Shown here: positions 23,568-35,204 of the stretch, piece after piece | How the letters are laid out: each line of letters opens with the position of its first letter | Numbering within the stretch: the first letter of the stretch is position 1 | From: Thermothelomyces thermophilus ATCC 42464 | Taxonomy: Eukaryota > Ascomycota > Sordariomycetes > Sordariales > Chaetomiaceae | NCBI RefSeq assembly: GCF_000226095.1 | Contig: NC_016472.1 | Coordinates: 2,046,001 to 2,110,000 of the forward strand | Length of the DNA stretch: 64,000 nt | Direction of reading: 5' to 3' | The notes under the pieces: model-generated | Seen by the model: the letters and a program-made list of their open reading frames with translations, nothing else | Told to the model about the DNA's origin: nothing | Database searches by the model: none | Made by a program: the position numbers and the translations under genes

Positions 23568-25308
23568 ATGGCGACGAATGCGGGGCACGGAAATTCTGCT
23601 AGTCGAGGCGCAGACGAGGCCACAGCAGCAGCAGAGGGCAAGGGCACAGAGAAACCCAAGCCTCCGGTCCGTTCATCGCTCCCACCGGGCCCTCGTACCC
23701 CCTACGACTTCCACGACGCCTGGTCTCCTCCGGCTATTCCCAAGAAGCCGATCGACAGCCAGGACTCGCCCATCTCCGACTCGGAGGCGGAACCCGACCT
23801 CGAACCCGTTTCGTATCGGACACCCTCGCCCGTCAGCTACAATCGGTGGATTGACGCCTACCACAACAAACATACCCAGGACGTTCTCAAGGGCGCGACA
23901 GACTATCTTGAATTCTACGGCACAAAGAAACCTCGAGTGACCGGGCTCGTTATCAGCAAGATGGCGACTCCTCAGTTGATTTTCGTCGACGGCACGTTCG
24001 CCGAGCTGGCGCAGGAATTGGCCGACTACATTCAAATCGGCGAGCAGGTGAAGCCGTATCTGGCCAAGGAGCAGAACGAGGAGGCGCTGCAGCTCATTGT
24101 TCAGGCATCGCACGTTCTCAATTCCGTCCCGGAGAAAGATTTTACCGGCGCCTACAATCTCCTCATTCACCTCGTCCTGCAGTCCAAGGATCCCAAGAAG
24201 CATCTGCCCACCGTGTGCGGCAACCTCCAGAAGCCCATCACATCGTCGCCAGCCCACGGTTTCACCCTCGCTGCCAATGCCCTCAGCACGGTTTTCAACC
24301 TTCTTGAGCAGAACAACCCGCTGCGGTTCAACGTCATGCTCCAGATCGTTCGTTTCATCCGGCAGCACGGCCAGTTTGAGCTCCTCAAGCCGCGGTTAAA
24401 GAACCTGGAAGGCTGGTTCACCGCGTGGGACACGGATGAGGACGACCAGCGGAGGCTTTATGTCGAGGTGTCGGATGCCGCCGCCGAGGCTGGCGACGAC
24501 GAGTGAGTACTTCGAACGGCGCCGGTCCACCAGCTCCGGCCAATTGCTGACCACGAACTATCTTAGGGAGTCGTATCACTACCTCATCAAGGCGCTCGGC
24601 ACCTTCGACCGCGACGATCAGGAGGAAATCACCTCGGAAGAAGCCCAGAAACTCTCTCTGAAGGCTGTCCGCATGGCCATCACGCACCCGACGCGGTTCG
24701 ACTTCCAAGACCTGCGTGCTCTCCCTAGCGTACAAGCGCTTGGCGATTCGCACCCCGTCTACTCGCAGTTGCTCGACATCCTCACGGAGCAGGACCTGGA
24801 GGATTACAACGACTTCAAGGACGAGCACGAGGGCTGGATCGAGAAGGAGAAGCTCGACAACGAGAAGCTGCAGCGCAAGATGCGCCTGCTCACCTTCGCG
24901 AGCCTGGCTGCCAGCACACCCAACCGCGAGATCCCGTACTCGAGCATTGCCAAGGCGCTGCAGATCCCCCTGGAGGACGTCGAGATGTGGACGATCGATG
25001 TGGTCCGGGCCAAGCTGGTCGAGGGCAGGTTGTCGCAGCAGCAGAAGGTCTTCCTGGTGCACCGCACCACCTACCGCGTGTTCGGCGAGAAGCAGTGGCG
25101 CGAGCTGGCCACCAGGGTCGATCAGTACAAGTCGATCGTCGACCACCTGCTGGCCGTCCTGCGCAAGGGTCAGGCCGACGTGGAGAGCCAGCGGGAGCGC
25201 GAGCAGCAGGAGCTCGAGCGGAAGCTTGCGAATGCCGGCATCAGCGGTGGCCACGGCGGCGATCGTCGTCGCCAACAGCAGAAGCCGCGCACCGATGAGG
25301 ATGACTGA
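23568..25308 (+). CDS. Translation initiation factor eIF3 subunit M, with in-frame N-terminal extension
   Basis: Two exons, 23568-24502 and 24567-25308. The canonical product starts at the ATG at 23961 ([20 protein letters not shown]) and has 427 residues, the usual size for fungal eIF3m, a PCI-domain subunit of the eIF3 complex on the 40S ribosome. The C-terminal PCI region (about 220-385 of the canonical form) includes [20 protein letters not shown] and [20 protein letters not shown]. The 64-bp intron has donor GTGAGT and splits a Glu codon. The frame is open for 131 further codons upstream to an ATG at 23568, with proline-rich, coding-like sequence. That part is not in the usual family and may be an alternative start or an open leader. 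Confidence 0.9.
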
Positions 25309-25883
25309 ACGAACTAGACCCGGGAGACAACGGACGGGATCATTGCACTTTTTTGCTTGGTTTTGGTACTGGAGTTGGAACCAAAAGGGCAAGAAGGTAG
25401 ACATTCGGGGTGCTCATTTATTTCGCAATCATGGAAAGATATCCAGGGGGGCACCTCTCTTCGCTGACTAGCTTGGGTCTTGCGCAACTGGGGCGGATGG
25501 GCAATGGAAACATGACTTTGCAGGCAAACTGTGTGGATTACACTAAAGCATCTGGGGACATCTTGTGCCTCCCTCCTCTACTTGGGACATGGCACTACTT
25601 TGCTGCTACTGATTATTACAGTAGAGTGGTCAAAGGTTTTACAAAAAAAAAGGAGACAAAAGTAGAGCAATCGGTTCGCTCCAATCGTACAAAGGGAATG
25701 ACGCCCGGCATCCCGCGAAATCTCTCTGCCCAATGCTCGCTCCGTCTAGTTCTATACATGTTCTTTTTTTCCAAAAAAAGAAAAAAAATATGGGGCTAGG
25801 AAAGGAAAGGGTCTTTCAGGGGAGAGAAAGGGGAAATGAAAAGAAAGATTGGTAGACAGCCGCGGAGCAGCGGCGGTCTGGGT
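25309..25883. other. Intergenic region between convergent genes
   Basis: 3' flanks of eIF3m and UMP-CMP kinase. A-runs near 25640-25650 and 25770-25790 are the only notable features. Confidence 0.45.
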
Positions 25884-27175
25884 TTAGAACTTGTCGCCCA
25901 AGGCCTGCTTCAGCTTCTCCTTGGTGGCAGCGTAGACCTGGTCGGGAGTGGCGGTGGCGTCCACCTTGACGACGCGGCCCTCCCTGTCGTAGGCGTCGAC
26001 GACGGGCATGCTGGTCTCGACAAAGGTGCGGAAGCGCTTGCGGATGCTCTCGGCGTTGTCGTCGGCGCGGCCGCTCGTCTTGCCGCGCTCGAGCAGGCGG
26101 CGCTCCATCTCGGCCTCGGGGCAGTCGTAGAAGAGGACCAGGCGGGCCGGGCAGACGACCTCCTCGAACTTGACGGCCTGGTCCATCTTGCGCGGGAAGC
26201 CGTCGATCAGGAACTTCTTGGTGCCCGTCGTGTCGATCGTCTCGCGCATCGCGTTCTCGAGCAGCGCCACCGTCACCTCCATCGGCACGATCTCGCCGTT
26301 CTTGATGCAGTCCCGGATCAGCTGCCCGTACTGCGACCCGGGACGGTCCTGCTCGGCGCGGAGCAGGTCGCCGGCCGAGAGGTGCTTGAAGTGGTAGTCG
26401 CGGACCAGGCGGGAGCACTGGGTGCCCTTGCCGGCGCCGGGCCCGCCGAGGACGAAGAGGACGGTGACGTCGGCGGGCGAGAAGGCGGGCGTGGTGCCCG
26501 AGGTGTTGGCGGTGGTGGGAGGCATTTCTGAGGGGACGGCAAAAAAAAAAAAAGGGGGGGGGTTTCGGTTAGCTGAATTGGGTCTGGCAAGAGGGAAGGG
26601 GGAAATGGGACACGGAAAGGGGGAGGGGAGAGAGAGAAGAAGCTAAAGATCGGTGGAGGAAGGAAGGGACAGGCTGTCAAAAAGCTGGCTTGTGAAGGTA
26701 CTCGTGCTTCATGAGACTTTGTTGCACGGCAACCTCCCCTCGCCCGCTCTCTGTTCTCCTTTTTTCCCCCTCCTCCTACCTCCAGCTTTTCGCTCAGCCC
26801 CAGCTCTCCGCCGCGACAAACCTCACCTTTTCGCCGGTTCACCAAGAGGATATATCCCCCGGATCCCAGAGCAATGACGACCAAAAAGGGCCAAAACTTG
26901 ATCTGCTGGTCGTTTCGTGGCGGGGTGTTCTTCCCCTGCGAACCGGAGCTGTAGGAGCGTTGCGCGAGCGGCTGCTGGCTCAGAAAGGAGGGGGACGACG
27001 GAGATCGCGCGGTCGCGCGGCCGGAGGGAGTTCGTGTCCCGGACGAAAGCTGCCGGCCAAAGACGAAACGGTACTGCTGTTGTTGCTGCGGCCTCGAGAG
27101 GCTCGACGCGGGCCCGCGGGGGATGTTGCGCATCAATTGGCGCCAAGCTTGGCGCCCGGAAGCAGCTGTGGCCAT
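25884..27175 (-). CDS. ura6: UMP-CMP kinase with N-terminal membrane anchor (Ura6 type)
   Basis: Phosphorylates UMP and CMP (and some AMP) with ATP in pyrimidine nucleotide synthesis. Two exons, 27175-26827 and 26527-25884, give 330 residues. Exon 2 carries the whole kinase: P-loop GGPGAGKGTQ, the NMP-binding segment HLSAGDLLRAE, IDGFPR, and the LID-type stretch RLLERGKTSGRADDN. Exon 1 adds about 116 residues with an Arg/Ser-rich leader (MATAASGRQAWRQLMRNI) and one hydrophobic segment (FWPFLVVIALGSGGYILLV). The splice across the 299-bp intron (donor GTGAGG, T-rich tract, acceptor CAG) is in phase and joins NRRKE to MPPTT. Exon 2 could also start on its own at the ATG at 26525, giving a 213-residue soluble enzyme. 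Confidence 0.87.
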
Positions 27176-28798
27176 TGTCGCGTGTTTTTTTTTTTCCAAG
27201 GGAGGCGTTGCAACTCGATATGCACGATGACGCGGGGTGTCGGTAGCCGCTCGATTTGTTCTAGCAACCGCGTGATCAGGCCGTCGTCTCTCGTTCGCTA
27301 GCAGCTGACCGTTCGCTTTTCGGGGCCGGTAGGGAGTTATCTGCATATATCACTAGTTTCGCTGAGCCAGGGGGCACCTGAGAGGAAAATACAAGTAACG
27401 TTAGTGCTAGGAAATTTAATAACGAATTTGTTAGTGTCGCATCATGTCATCTCGTCTCGGCTGGGACAGGGGCGCGCTAGGTCTCTGCTTGGAGCCAAAA
27501 ACTGCCGCTGATCGCAGATCAAGTCGGGGGACGAAGCCATCTTCGTCGCGCATATACTCGAGTAATCCGTCCTCTACGCAGTACGCAGTAAATCCGTAAT
27601 CACCTTTACACACTCATCAATAGTCATACAAATACCCTTAAATATATTCTTGGGTTGGCAGCATTAGCAGCAGTCTAAAATATACATAGTTACAGATTGC
27701 ACTTACCTATTACAGACTCTCCTAAAGCCGAAACTAACCAATCCCTTTACTCGGTGAAACAAATTTAAGCTTAACACAAGCAGTCTTTGCAAGGCCATTT
27801 ACACGAGTTACTGCCCCTGGAGACTCTTTTAACAACCCTCCGCCGCAGCTACAGTTTGGACAAAGGTCTCCATTCTCAAATTCTCCGCTCATTTCTTTTT
27901 TTTTTTATTCCACTTCTTTTTTTTTTCCCTTTTACTTTTCCTCTTATTTTCTCTTTGTTCTTCCCTGCGCTCCACACGTATCCAGCGTAAACAGCGCACC
28001 ATCATATCTTATAGAATGGAACCACCTAGACCCTAGGGTTATCAACATCACTGCAATAGCACCGCGAAAATAGCACGGTTATTATGTTTATGGTGTTGAA
28101 GATGCTGTCACATTTCTGCTAAACACTGTAGTGGTTTCTGCGCTGAGGGCGTGTGCTTAGTTGGTTTCCGTATTGGTCTGGTCAAGGCCGAGAACAAGGC
28201 AAAAAAAAAAAAAAAAAAAAAAAAAAGGGGACATTTTGGGGTGCCCTTCAAACTGGAGCAAACCTGGTCCAGGGTTATGTGAGGAATCGTGTGCACCTCG
28301 TTCACTCGGGGTCAACATATGCACGAAACGCGTGGAAGAAAGGGGTGACAAACACGGGCGAGGCCGGTCTCGGACCACGGCTCACAAAGTCAAGGACGGT
28401 TGAGTTGACTGACCAACGGTATTCCTATTCGGATCTCGGTATCTGTCTAGACTCTCATCCACTCATTGTTGTCGTCGTCCGCCGACCCTCCGCCATTGCC
28501 AATGCCGAGCGCTGCTGATATAACATGCCCCAGCAGCAACATATTAGAGACCTAAGTCGCCCAATCCACAGTCGAAAGAGTTCCAGCCCGCTTTGTTTGG
28601 TATTTGCCCGCAACGCCACGAAATGTCCAGCAAACCTCAGAGATAAGAAGAGGGGATGAAAGAAAAAAACACACAGAAAAATAAAAATAAAGGAAAGATG
28701 AAACCCGGGAAGGACGGGGTAGAGCCGCGGCAGCAGATCCACAGAAGAAGAAAAAGAAGAAAGAATGTAAAGGAGTGAAATGGACACGTCAGTCCATT
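27176..28798. other. Intergenic region with AT-rich patches and a poly-A tract
   Basis: About 1.6 kb. The part 27360-28120 is AT-richer than its surroundings and may hold decayed repeat sequence. A minus-strand open frame of 60 codons at 27431-27613 has no recognisable motif. A run of about 26 A lies at 28201-28226. No gene, tRNA or intact repeat could be supported. Confidence 0.4.
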
Positions 28799-30421
28799 TT
28801 AATCACTCCGCCCCGGAAGGTTAAAGGTCGTCTGCACCGGCGGCGGGCTCTTGATGACCTGCCCGGCGTAGGCGCCCGGGATGGGGACGGCCTCATACTG
28901 CTGCTCGCCCTCGGCAACAGGAGCGGGCTCGTTGACGTGGACCGGGGGCGCGGGTGCGACGGCGGTGGCGGTCGAGGGCGACAAGTCGGCGGCGGTGGGC
29001 GGCTTGTAGCCCGCCTTCGGCGTGGCCGGCGTGGCCGGGTTGGCCTTGGCGGGCGGGGCCTGGAGCTTGAAGCCGGCCTGGGCGGGCGAGAAGGACGACT
29101 GGGGTACGATCAGGCGGTTGCCGCCCGGAGTGAAGGGCGAGGCATCCTCGTCGATGTCGTTGAGGGACTTGTAGGCCGACGGCGGGAAGCGCGGGGACAG
29201 GGCGTACTGCGAGAAGGCGGGCGACTTGGGGCCGAAGCCGGGCGTGTTGGGCGCCGACTGGGTGCGGAGCTGGGCGAGGTAGAGGTCGGAGCGGGCCTTG
29301 TCGCGCATGTCCATGGACTTGCGCAGCTTGCGCTTGGACCAGTAGCGGTAGAAGATGATGCTGTAGAGCGTGATGCTGATGACCTCGACGACCAGCTCGA
29401 TGATGATGCAGATCAGCGTCCAGTCCTGCAGGCGGCAGACCAGCGCGTAGTCCACCTTGTCCTGGAACAGGGTCGACCGGCGGTTCTCGACGCAGGCCCA
29501 GCCCCACATGTCCTTGTTGTTGCTGTTGTTCCGGCTGACCTGGAGCACGCCGGCGGCCATGGCCCACATGGCCATGCTGAAGATGAACCAGCCGACCGCG
29601 AAGAGGGTGTAGTAGACGCCCACCTTCTCGGCCCTGCGGTGGCCGCCGCGGCAGTAGCCGACGAAGACGGCGATGCAGATCAGCAGCGACACGCAGGAGC
29701 AGGCCAGCACGACCTTCTGCGGCCACGCGTTGGTGTTCTCGGCCCATGGAGGCAGGCCGCTCATGGCCGGAAGGTGCTTGGTAGCGTTGAAGATGGCAAA
29801 GGACGACGAGATCATGGCGAGGATGATCAGACTGCAGCTGAAGTTGACCCCACGGAGCGCAAACTTGGCCATCCGCACCCGTATCTTGATTTTCTAGAAG
29901 AAGGTGTTAGCTCTCCCCGCCTTGCTTTTGTGTCCCCACTCTGGTCATGATAAGGGGGGGGAGAGCGGGCTTGCTAGCTTACCAGATCCCTTGCCTGCTC
30001 CTTCTCGGTCGCCTTCTCTTTATCCTCCAAGATCTGCTCCTCCCTGAAAGTCGGGCTCAGGGGGTTCTGCAGGGCGCGACCTGGCGTCCCCGGTACCTTC
30101 ATTGCGCTCTTCAGTGGCGACTTTGGGCGCCGTTGGCATGGCGACTGATTCCCTGTTTCCACCGATATAACCAAAACCGACATCTCCTGGTTGCGCTTGG
30201 GACTCTTGAGGCCTGTCGGAGAAAGGCATCTTTTGCGGCTCAACTGGCGAGTGGACGGCTGTCGCTTCGGCAAACCGTGGCGTTCTTGGTGGCTTTGCTA
30301 GTGATGACGATGTGGAGTTGGAGTCTGTTGAGGAAACCGAGGTAGCCGACATGGTGCGGGCAGGCGTGAGATTGAGGGCCGCTGGCCGCTTCTTCTCCTC
30401 GAGACCCATGGTCGGCGACAA
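28799..30421 (-). CDS. Four-pass membrane protein (MARVEL-like, function unknown), with a frame break
   Basis: Fungal membrane protein of unknown function. The main exon (29893-28799) holds four hydrophobic segments, the first three being VNFSCSLIILAMI, VVLACSCVSLLICIAVFVGY and YTLFAVGWFIFSMAMWAMAA and the fourth centred on LICIIIELVVEVISITLY, in a MARVEL-like layout. A long Pro/Ala/Ser-rich cytosolic tail follows. Intron 29894-29982 has donor GTAAGC and branch CTAAC. Upstream, the frame from ATG 30421 (or 30409) runs through a Ser/Thr-rich N-terminus as far as MPTAPK. The sequence leading into the main exon (SPLKSAMKVPGTPGR) is one frame over, meeting at the AAA near 30122-30124. Either one extra base in this genome copy or assembly, or an unrecognised short intron, explains it. 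The membrane part is certain; the N-terminal join is not. Confidence 0.75.
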
Positions 30422-32020
30422 CGGGGTCGAATACGTAGTCAGTCGCCTTCTTTGTTATTGGTGTTGTTGTTCCTTTTTCTTCTTTCTGATTTGGGTGTAG
30501 AGTAAATGCTAGAGAAAGAACAGAGGAAGGAAGAGACCTGTCTTCACTTCCTCAACACAAGCGTTGCACGGCGGGACAGGCACGAGGTGGGAAGCACTTT
30601 GAAGCCGGTGGCAAGCTTGGGGGGTTCCGAAGGGAATCAAGGAAGAATTTTGATATGAGACCAGCTGGGAGAAGGAAGAGGGATCCCGGAGCAGCGGCGC
30701 CCTCTGGGGTGGTGATGGTTTTGAATAGCCGCTCTGCCCACCCGATGGAACGCACCAGGTCCGCGTTGAGCAAGTCGAGAGGGGATCCGCTGGTGCATGG
30801 GGGGTATGAGCGGGTGGTTCGACCCAAGACGCTTGTGTAGTCTGTGAGCACTTACACTGAGCAGGGGATTGTGGTGTGCCGGGCGGAAGAAGTCGCTGAT
30901 AGGACGGAGCGCCAAGGTGCCAATCAAGCTCGGCGACTCGCGAAGGGCACTTAGACGCCCAGCGGAGTGATGGGGTGACTCTGGATGGTTGCTAGTAAAA
31001 TCTCGGCGGCCCGGAAAGCGGCCTCGGCCTGCAGGTCCCGGTTACAGGAGAGAGGGGGGCGCTCGGGAGAAGGAGCCAATTTTCTGCTTTGCCTGTCTCG
31101 GCGAGCGAGTTTCGTCGAGGCCGACTTCACAACAGAAGGGAACAACAGGAGGAAGCCGACGATCTCGAAACAGTGAGGGTTTCTAGCGCAGATAATTTGG
31201 GAGAGACATTTGGGGGGGAGGGGTGTATGTATGTGTCTCGCAGAGCAGGAGGCGGGGCTGGCCTCTTAGAATAACAGTCCTGTTCAACGAGCCATGGGGT
31301 AGCAGTGTGCCGAAGCTCTTGCATATGGCGGGTGACAGGGGACACAACGAGCTGGATGGCTCCCAGGGCTGTGTGGCAGAACCGGAACACATGGGCGAGA
31401 ATGACGCTGAACACCCTAGTCCATGAACGTACTGTCTCGGAGCGCCTCCCGCCCGGACGTACTGGACACTATGCACAAATACTTAGCAAGAGGTTTTCTC
31501 TTGGATCCGTGAACCACTTCCCTTCCCTTTCTTGAGGGGGCCGCAGATTGGCCATGTTTTCAAGTCACTCCCATGCTCCGAAGGAGGGAAGGAGATTGAC
31601 CGACTTGAGAGGAACCGGAGGACGTCGGCCCTTGGCGCCCATCTCGTCGCATTCCAGGACTCGCATATGCAAGTGCGCAGCCCCATTGGATGACGGCGGC
31701 TGGAAGCCACGGCCAGGTCTGCCGAATTAAATCTGAAAATGAGTACGAAAGGCAAGCGTGAAAGCGAGGGGAACGGCGCAAGGAGGGGCACAATCACCTG
31801 CGGTTGGGCGGCAAGAGGAAGGCGCCGTCGCGCCCATGCCGACCATCTGCCATCCGGGCCGCCAATGATCGACGCCCGCTTCCTATGGCCCTGGATTGCT
31901 CCAAACTAATGGCCAATCAAACATCAGATCGCCGTGATAGACTTGCCTTCGTCATGCAGCGGGCGGTAACCGCGCCCCACAGCGGCAGACATCTTCTGCC
32001 GCTCCAGCAACTGAGCACAC
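30422..32020. other. Intergenic region up to the DNA transposon
   Basis: About 1.6 kb, with GC content near that of host DNA. It holds the promoter side of the membrane-protein gene. Several short open frames on both strands lack motifs and are not called. Its right edge is the TA target site of the transposon. Confidence 0.45.
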
Positions 32021-32022
32021 TA

Positions 32023-32117
32023 CCCGGTGGTTAGTTGCTGACTAATTAGTTCAGGACTACCACCTGTCTCCCGACAGGTGGGGCCAAAACCCCCGGACAT
32101 GCCAATATAGCCGGACA
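32023..32117 (+). repeat. Left terminal inverted repeat of the DNA transposon
   Basis: 95 bp that match the complement of 34842-34936 at all but nine positions. All nine differences are C/T or G/A transitions, and the right copy always carries the T or A state in the aligned strand. Confidence 0.9.
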
Positions 32118-34841
32118 GGTATACGTCCAAATCCGCGTCCAATTTTACCAGCCAACTCCCTATATTCGAAGACATAACTACTACTACAAGCCTAGTTAAA
32201 CCTACTCTCCTATATACGATACCTCTAATTGACCAAATCTAGGAACCGGCTAGTATATAGGCCGCTAAATGGCTCCTTGCCGCTTAAGCTTACCACCGAA
32301 CTAGCCGTTTACCTTATAGAAAGTAACCTAGTATTCGGTATACGGCTTAGCTATTTAAGACTAGAAAGACCTAGGTTAGCTAGTACTTGAAGTCTTTAAA
32401 GGATACTAGACTTCTAGCTACTAGTAGTAACGTAGTTAGAAGACCTTGATCGCTTCGAAATAACAAAGATTCGGCCCTTAAAGGATATATATACTAGCTT
32501 ATCGAATCTAGTTCTCTCGCTACTAAAGATCTTTTCTAAGATGCTATTAACTATTTATAGGTATGTCACGATCCTCCCTACCCTCCTATTAATAAGTACT
32601 AGTAGTTATATTAGAAATATGATTATCTATAGTTTTAGCCGATATTCTTTAAACTAGTCGAAGTAAACTGACTCTTAGCTAAGTAGTAGGTAGAAGAACT
32701 AGAGATGTTCTTTAATAAGCTTAAGAATACTATTAAAAGCTTTAAGATTATTATATCTAGCTATTAGAATATAGATAAAACTAGATATACTTATAATGTT
32801 AAATAGGTAGTTTAAGATCTTAATAGTTAAAATAAATAAAAAGAAGAAGGTTAGTTCCTTCCTTTAGATACTAATATAAAATATTTATTATAGTATTTTA
32901 TTAGTTAGAGATTTTAGACCTTTATAACTAGGAGTTAATAAATATAATTAGTATTAGAAATGCTATTAGTAATATTATCCTAGTATTCTATATCTTTAAA
33001 TAGTAGTCATTAGAAGATTAGAATATTAATAGTCTTAATAAAAAGATTTAATTCTATAAGTTAGGGATAGTATTTAATAATATTAAGATCATAATAGATT
33101 AAATATAATATTTTAATAAATACTCCTTTACTATTTATACTAAGTTCTAATAATATAGTATAAGCTTTAAAGAATAGTTTAATTATAATTATTATAACTT
33201 TAGTCTTACTTTTAGTATATACTTTATTAACCTGGATAATATTACCCTTAAAGATTTAGTCTATATATTTATATTATTAGAAAAATATATATATTAACTA
33301 CTTATTCTAGATAACTTTATAGGACATTATAACCTTAAGCTTTATAAATATTACCTCTCATTTGATATTATTATTATCTTCCTTCCTTTCTATTTAATAT
33401 ACTTTATCTAGCTAATAGATATAAGAGTCTTTTGCTATCTTAAGGAAGTATATTAATAATGTCTCTAGTAGGTAGTTTAAAATGGTAATCTCATATTTAC
33501 CTAGGTAGACTTTATTAGGGGATTCTGGGAAATCTAGGATATTAGTTTTAAACACCGAAATATTATAGTAGAATTTAAAAAGACTAGTCTTTTTCTACTA
33601 AACTAATATATCATAATAGACTAGATTAAGGAGAAAGTATTATTTAGTACGAGCGTTAGACATCTTGTTATGATTCCTAATAATAAGTAATGGATATATA
33701 TAAAAAAAGGTATTAACTATATTTAAGAGCGGTATCTTAAGCTTTTTAATTTACTAATATAAGAATACTTTTAGGATATTATATTAATAGTTAATGAAGG
33801 TTAGTTAATATATAAATATCTAAATAACTTTACTAAAGATAAGAGAGCCTATCTAGTTATACTATTTACCAAGAAAATATAAGGCTAACTTATTAAGCTA
33901 ATAGGAGAGGTTATAACAAGTATAACTATCTAGTAGATTTAACGATTTTAGGAGATCTAAGCTTAGAAAAGCGCTAAGGTAATTCGAAATACTAGCTAAA
34001 AAGCTACCTATATTACTATTAAGTAGATTAAATAAAACTATAAAAAAGAATACAAAGTCTAGAAAAGGTACCTAGAAAATAAAATTCCTAGTACTAATAA
34101 GTATTACCTTTATATAATAATCTTTACTAAATTCTTAGAAAAGACTAATAAGAATAACTATTTTCCTCTTAACGATAAGGACCTTCTCTAGGTTCTACTA
34201 AAGGAGCATTAGCTATTAGCATTTTTCGACTTTAGAGATAGAAAAGAAGTCCTAATCCCCTAGTTAGCTAAGAAGCCGTTATTAGAAGTTAAACTCCTAT
34301 CCCCTAAACGTCTTAGGATATAGATTAGCAGCGTAACTATAATATTAATTGACGATAGCGACGATGACAGATTTAACTTTATAGATAGTAAAGATAGGTA
34401 GGAAGAGGATATTAAGTCACTATCTCTATCCAGAGATAAGAAGGAGTCTCTATATATAGCTATTATTAAGGACATTAGGAGGTTTAAGAAGCGACGTACC
34501 TATAAGTCTATAGTAGTAACGCTAGGGATAGAAGATAATAGCTATTACTAGGAGGCTAAAAGAGAAGGTACTACTATAATTAGGAGCGTTAAGAGTAATA
34601 GAGATAGGGGGTATAATATAGAGGGAGAAGGAGATAAAAGCAAGTTATATAACCTATTATTTAACTAGTTATAACTAGGTAGAATTAAATTTTACTATGT
34701 TTTTAAGCTTTTTAGAGCTTAGTTTATAATTAAACCATTCATAGCTATTTAAGGCTATTATTATAAGAGTAATTAAACTTAAATTAAACTTAATAGTACC
34801 TTTTGTAAAGACGCGAATGTATAGGAAATTTGGTAGTGATG

Positions 34842-34936
34842 TATCTAGCTATATTAGTATATCCGGGGGTTTTGGCCCTACCTGTTGGGAGACAGGTGGT
34901 AGTCCTGAACTAATTAGTTAGCAACTAACCACCGGG
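34842..34936 (-). repeat. Right terminal inverted repeat of the DNA transposon
   Basis: The complement of the left repeat. The match is strongest over the outer 75 bp, which include ACTAATTAGTTCAGGACTAC and CCAAAACCCCCGGA. Confidence 0.9.
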
Positions 34937-35204
34937 TACTACTCCGTACTTGTGGTACTTAAAGCAATTGCCAGAGGAAGAAAAGCTCCCGTAGGACAGG
35001 CGACCATGGTGAACCCTCGAGGTCTCCAGTTTACTGCTCCCATGAGGTTTGACCACAGGCAGTAACAAACCACGCTCACTCAAGTGGCAAACCTATAGAT
35101 CTGATGATCGCAATCGAGAACTCGAAAGTTTCCTCTCTCCCTCTCTTTTCCCTTTTTCTTCCGTTTTATCCCTTCTCCCGCTCTTTTCCTTTTTTTGTCC
35201 AAAA

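Larger units (their letters stand above)
32023..34936. mobile_element. RIP-degraded DNA transposon with 95-bp terminal inverted repeats
   Basis: A 2914-bp element bounded by inverted repeats that start CCCGGTGGTTAGTTGC at the left and end in the complement at the right, with TA directly outside both ends (32021-32022 and 34937-34938). A TA duplication fits the Tc1/mariner/pogo superfamily, but I could not recognise a transposase, so the family is open. The interior is extremely AT-rich, with TpA far above and CpA/TpG far below the level in the flanks. No frame is open over useful length; the longest is 71 codons (34260-34475, minus). It is dead and would need a helper in trans to move. Confidence 0.85.

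Noticed and set aside
24418-25404. 328-codon open frame on the minus strand
   Set aside because: It is antisense to eIF3m exon 2, a Leu-rich shadow of GC-rich coding sequence.
27431-27613. 60-codon minus-strand open frame
   Set aside because: Short, no motif, no splice partners, in an AT-rich intergenic stretch.
28775-29950. 391-codon open frame on the plus strand
   Set aside because: It is antisense to the four-pass membrane protein, with Gly/Arg/Val-rich low-information sequence.
34260-34475. 71-codon minus-strand open frame in the DNA transposon
   Set aside because: Ser/Leu/Ile-rich sequence in strongly AT-shifted DNA; no transposase motif.
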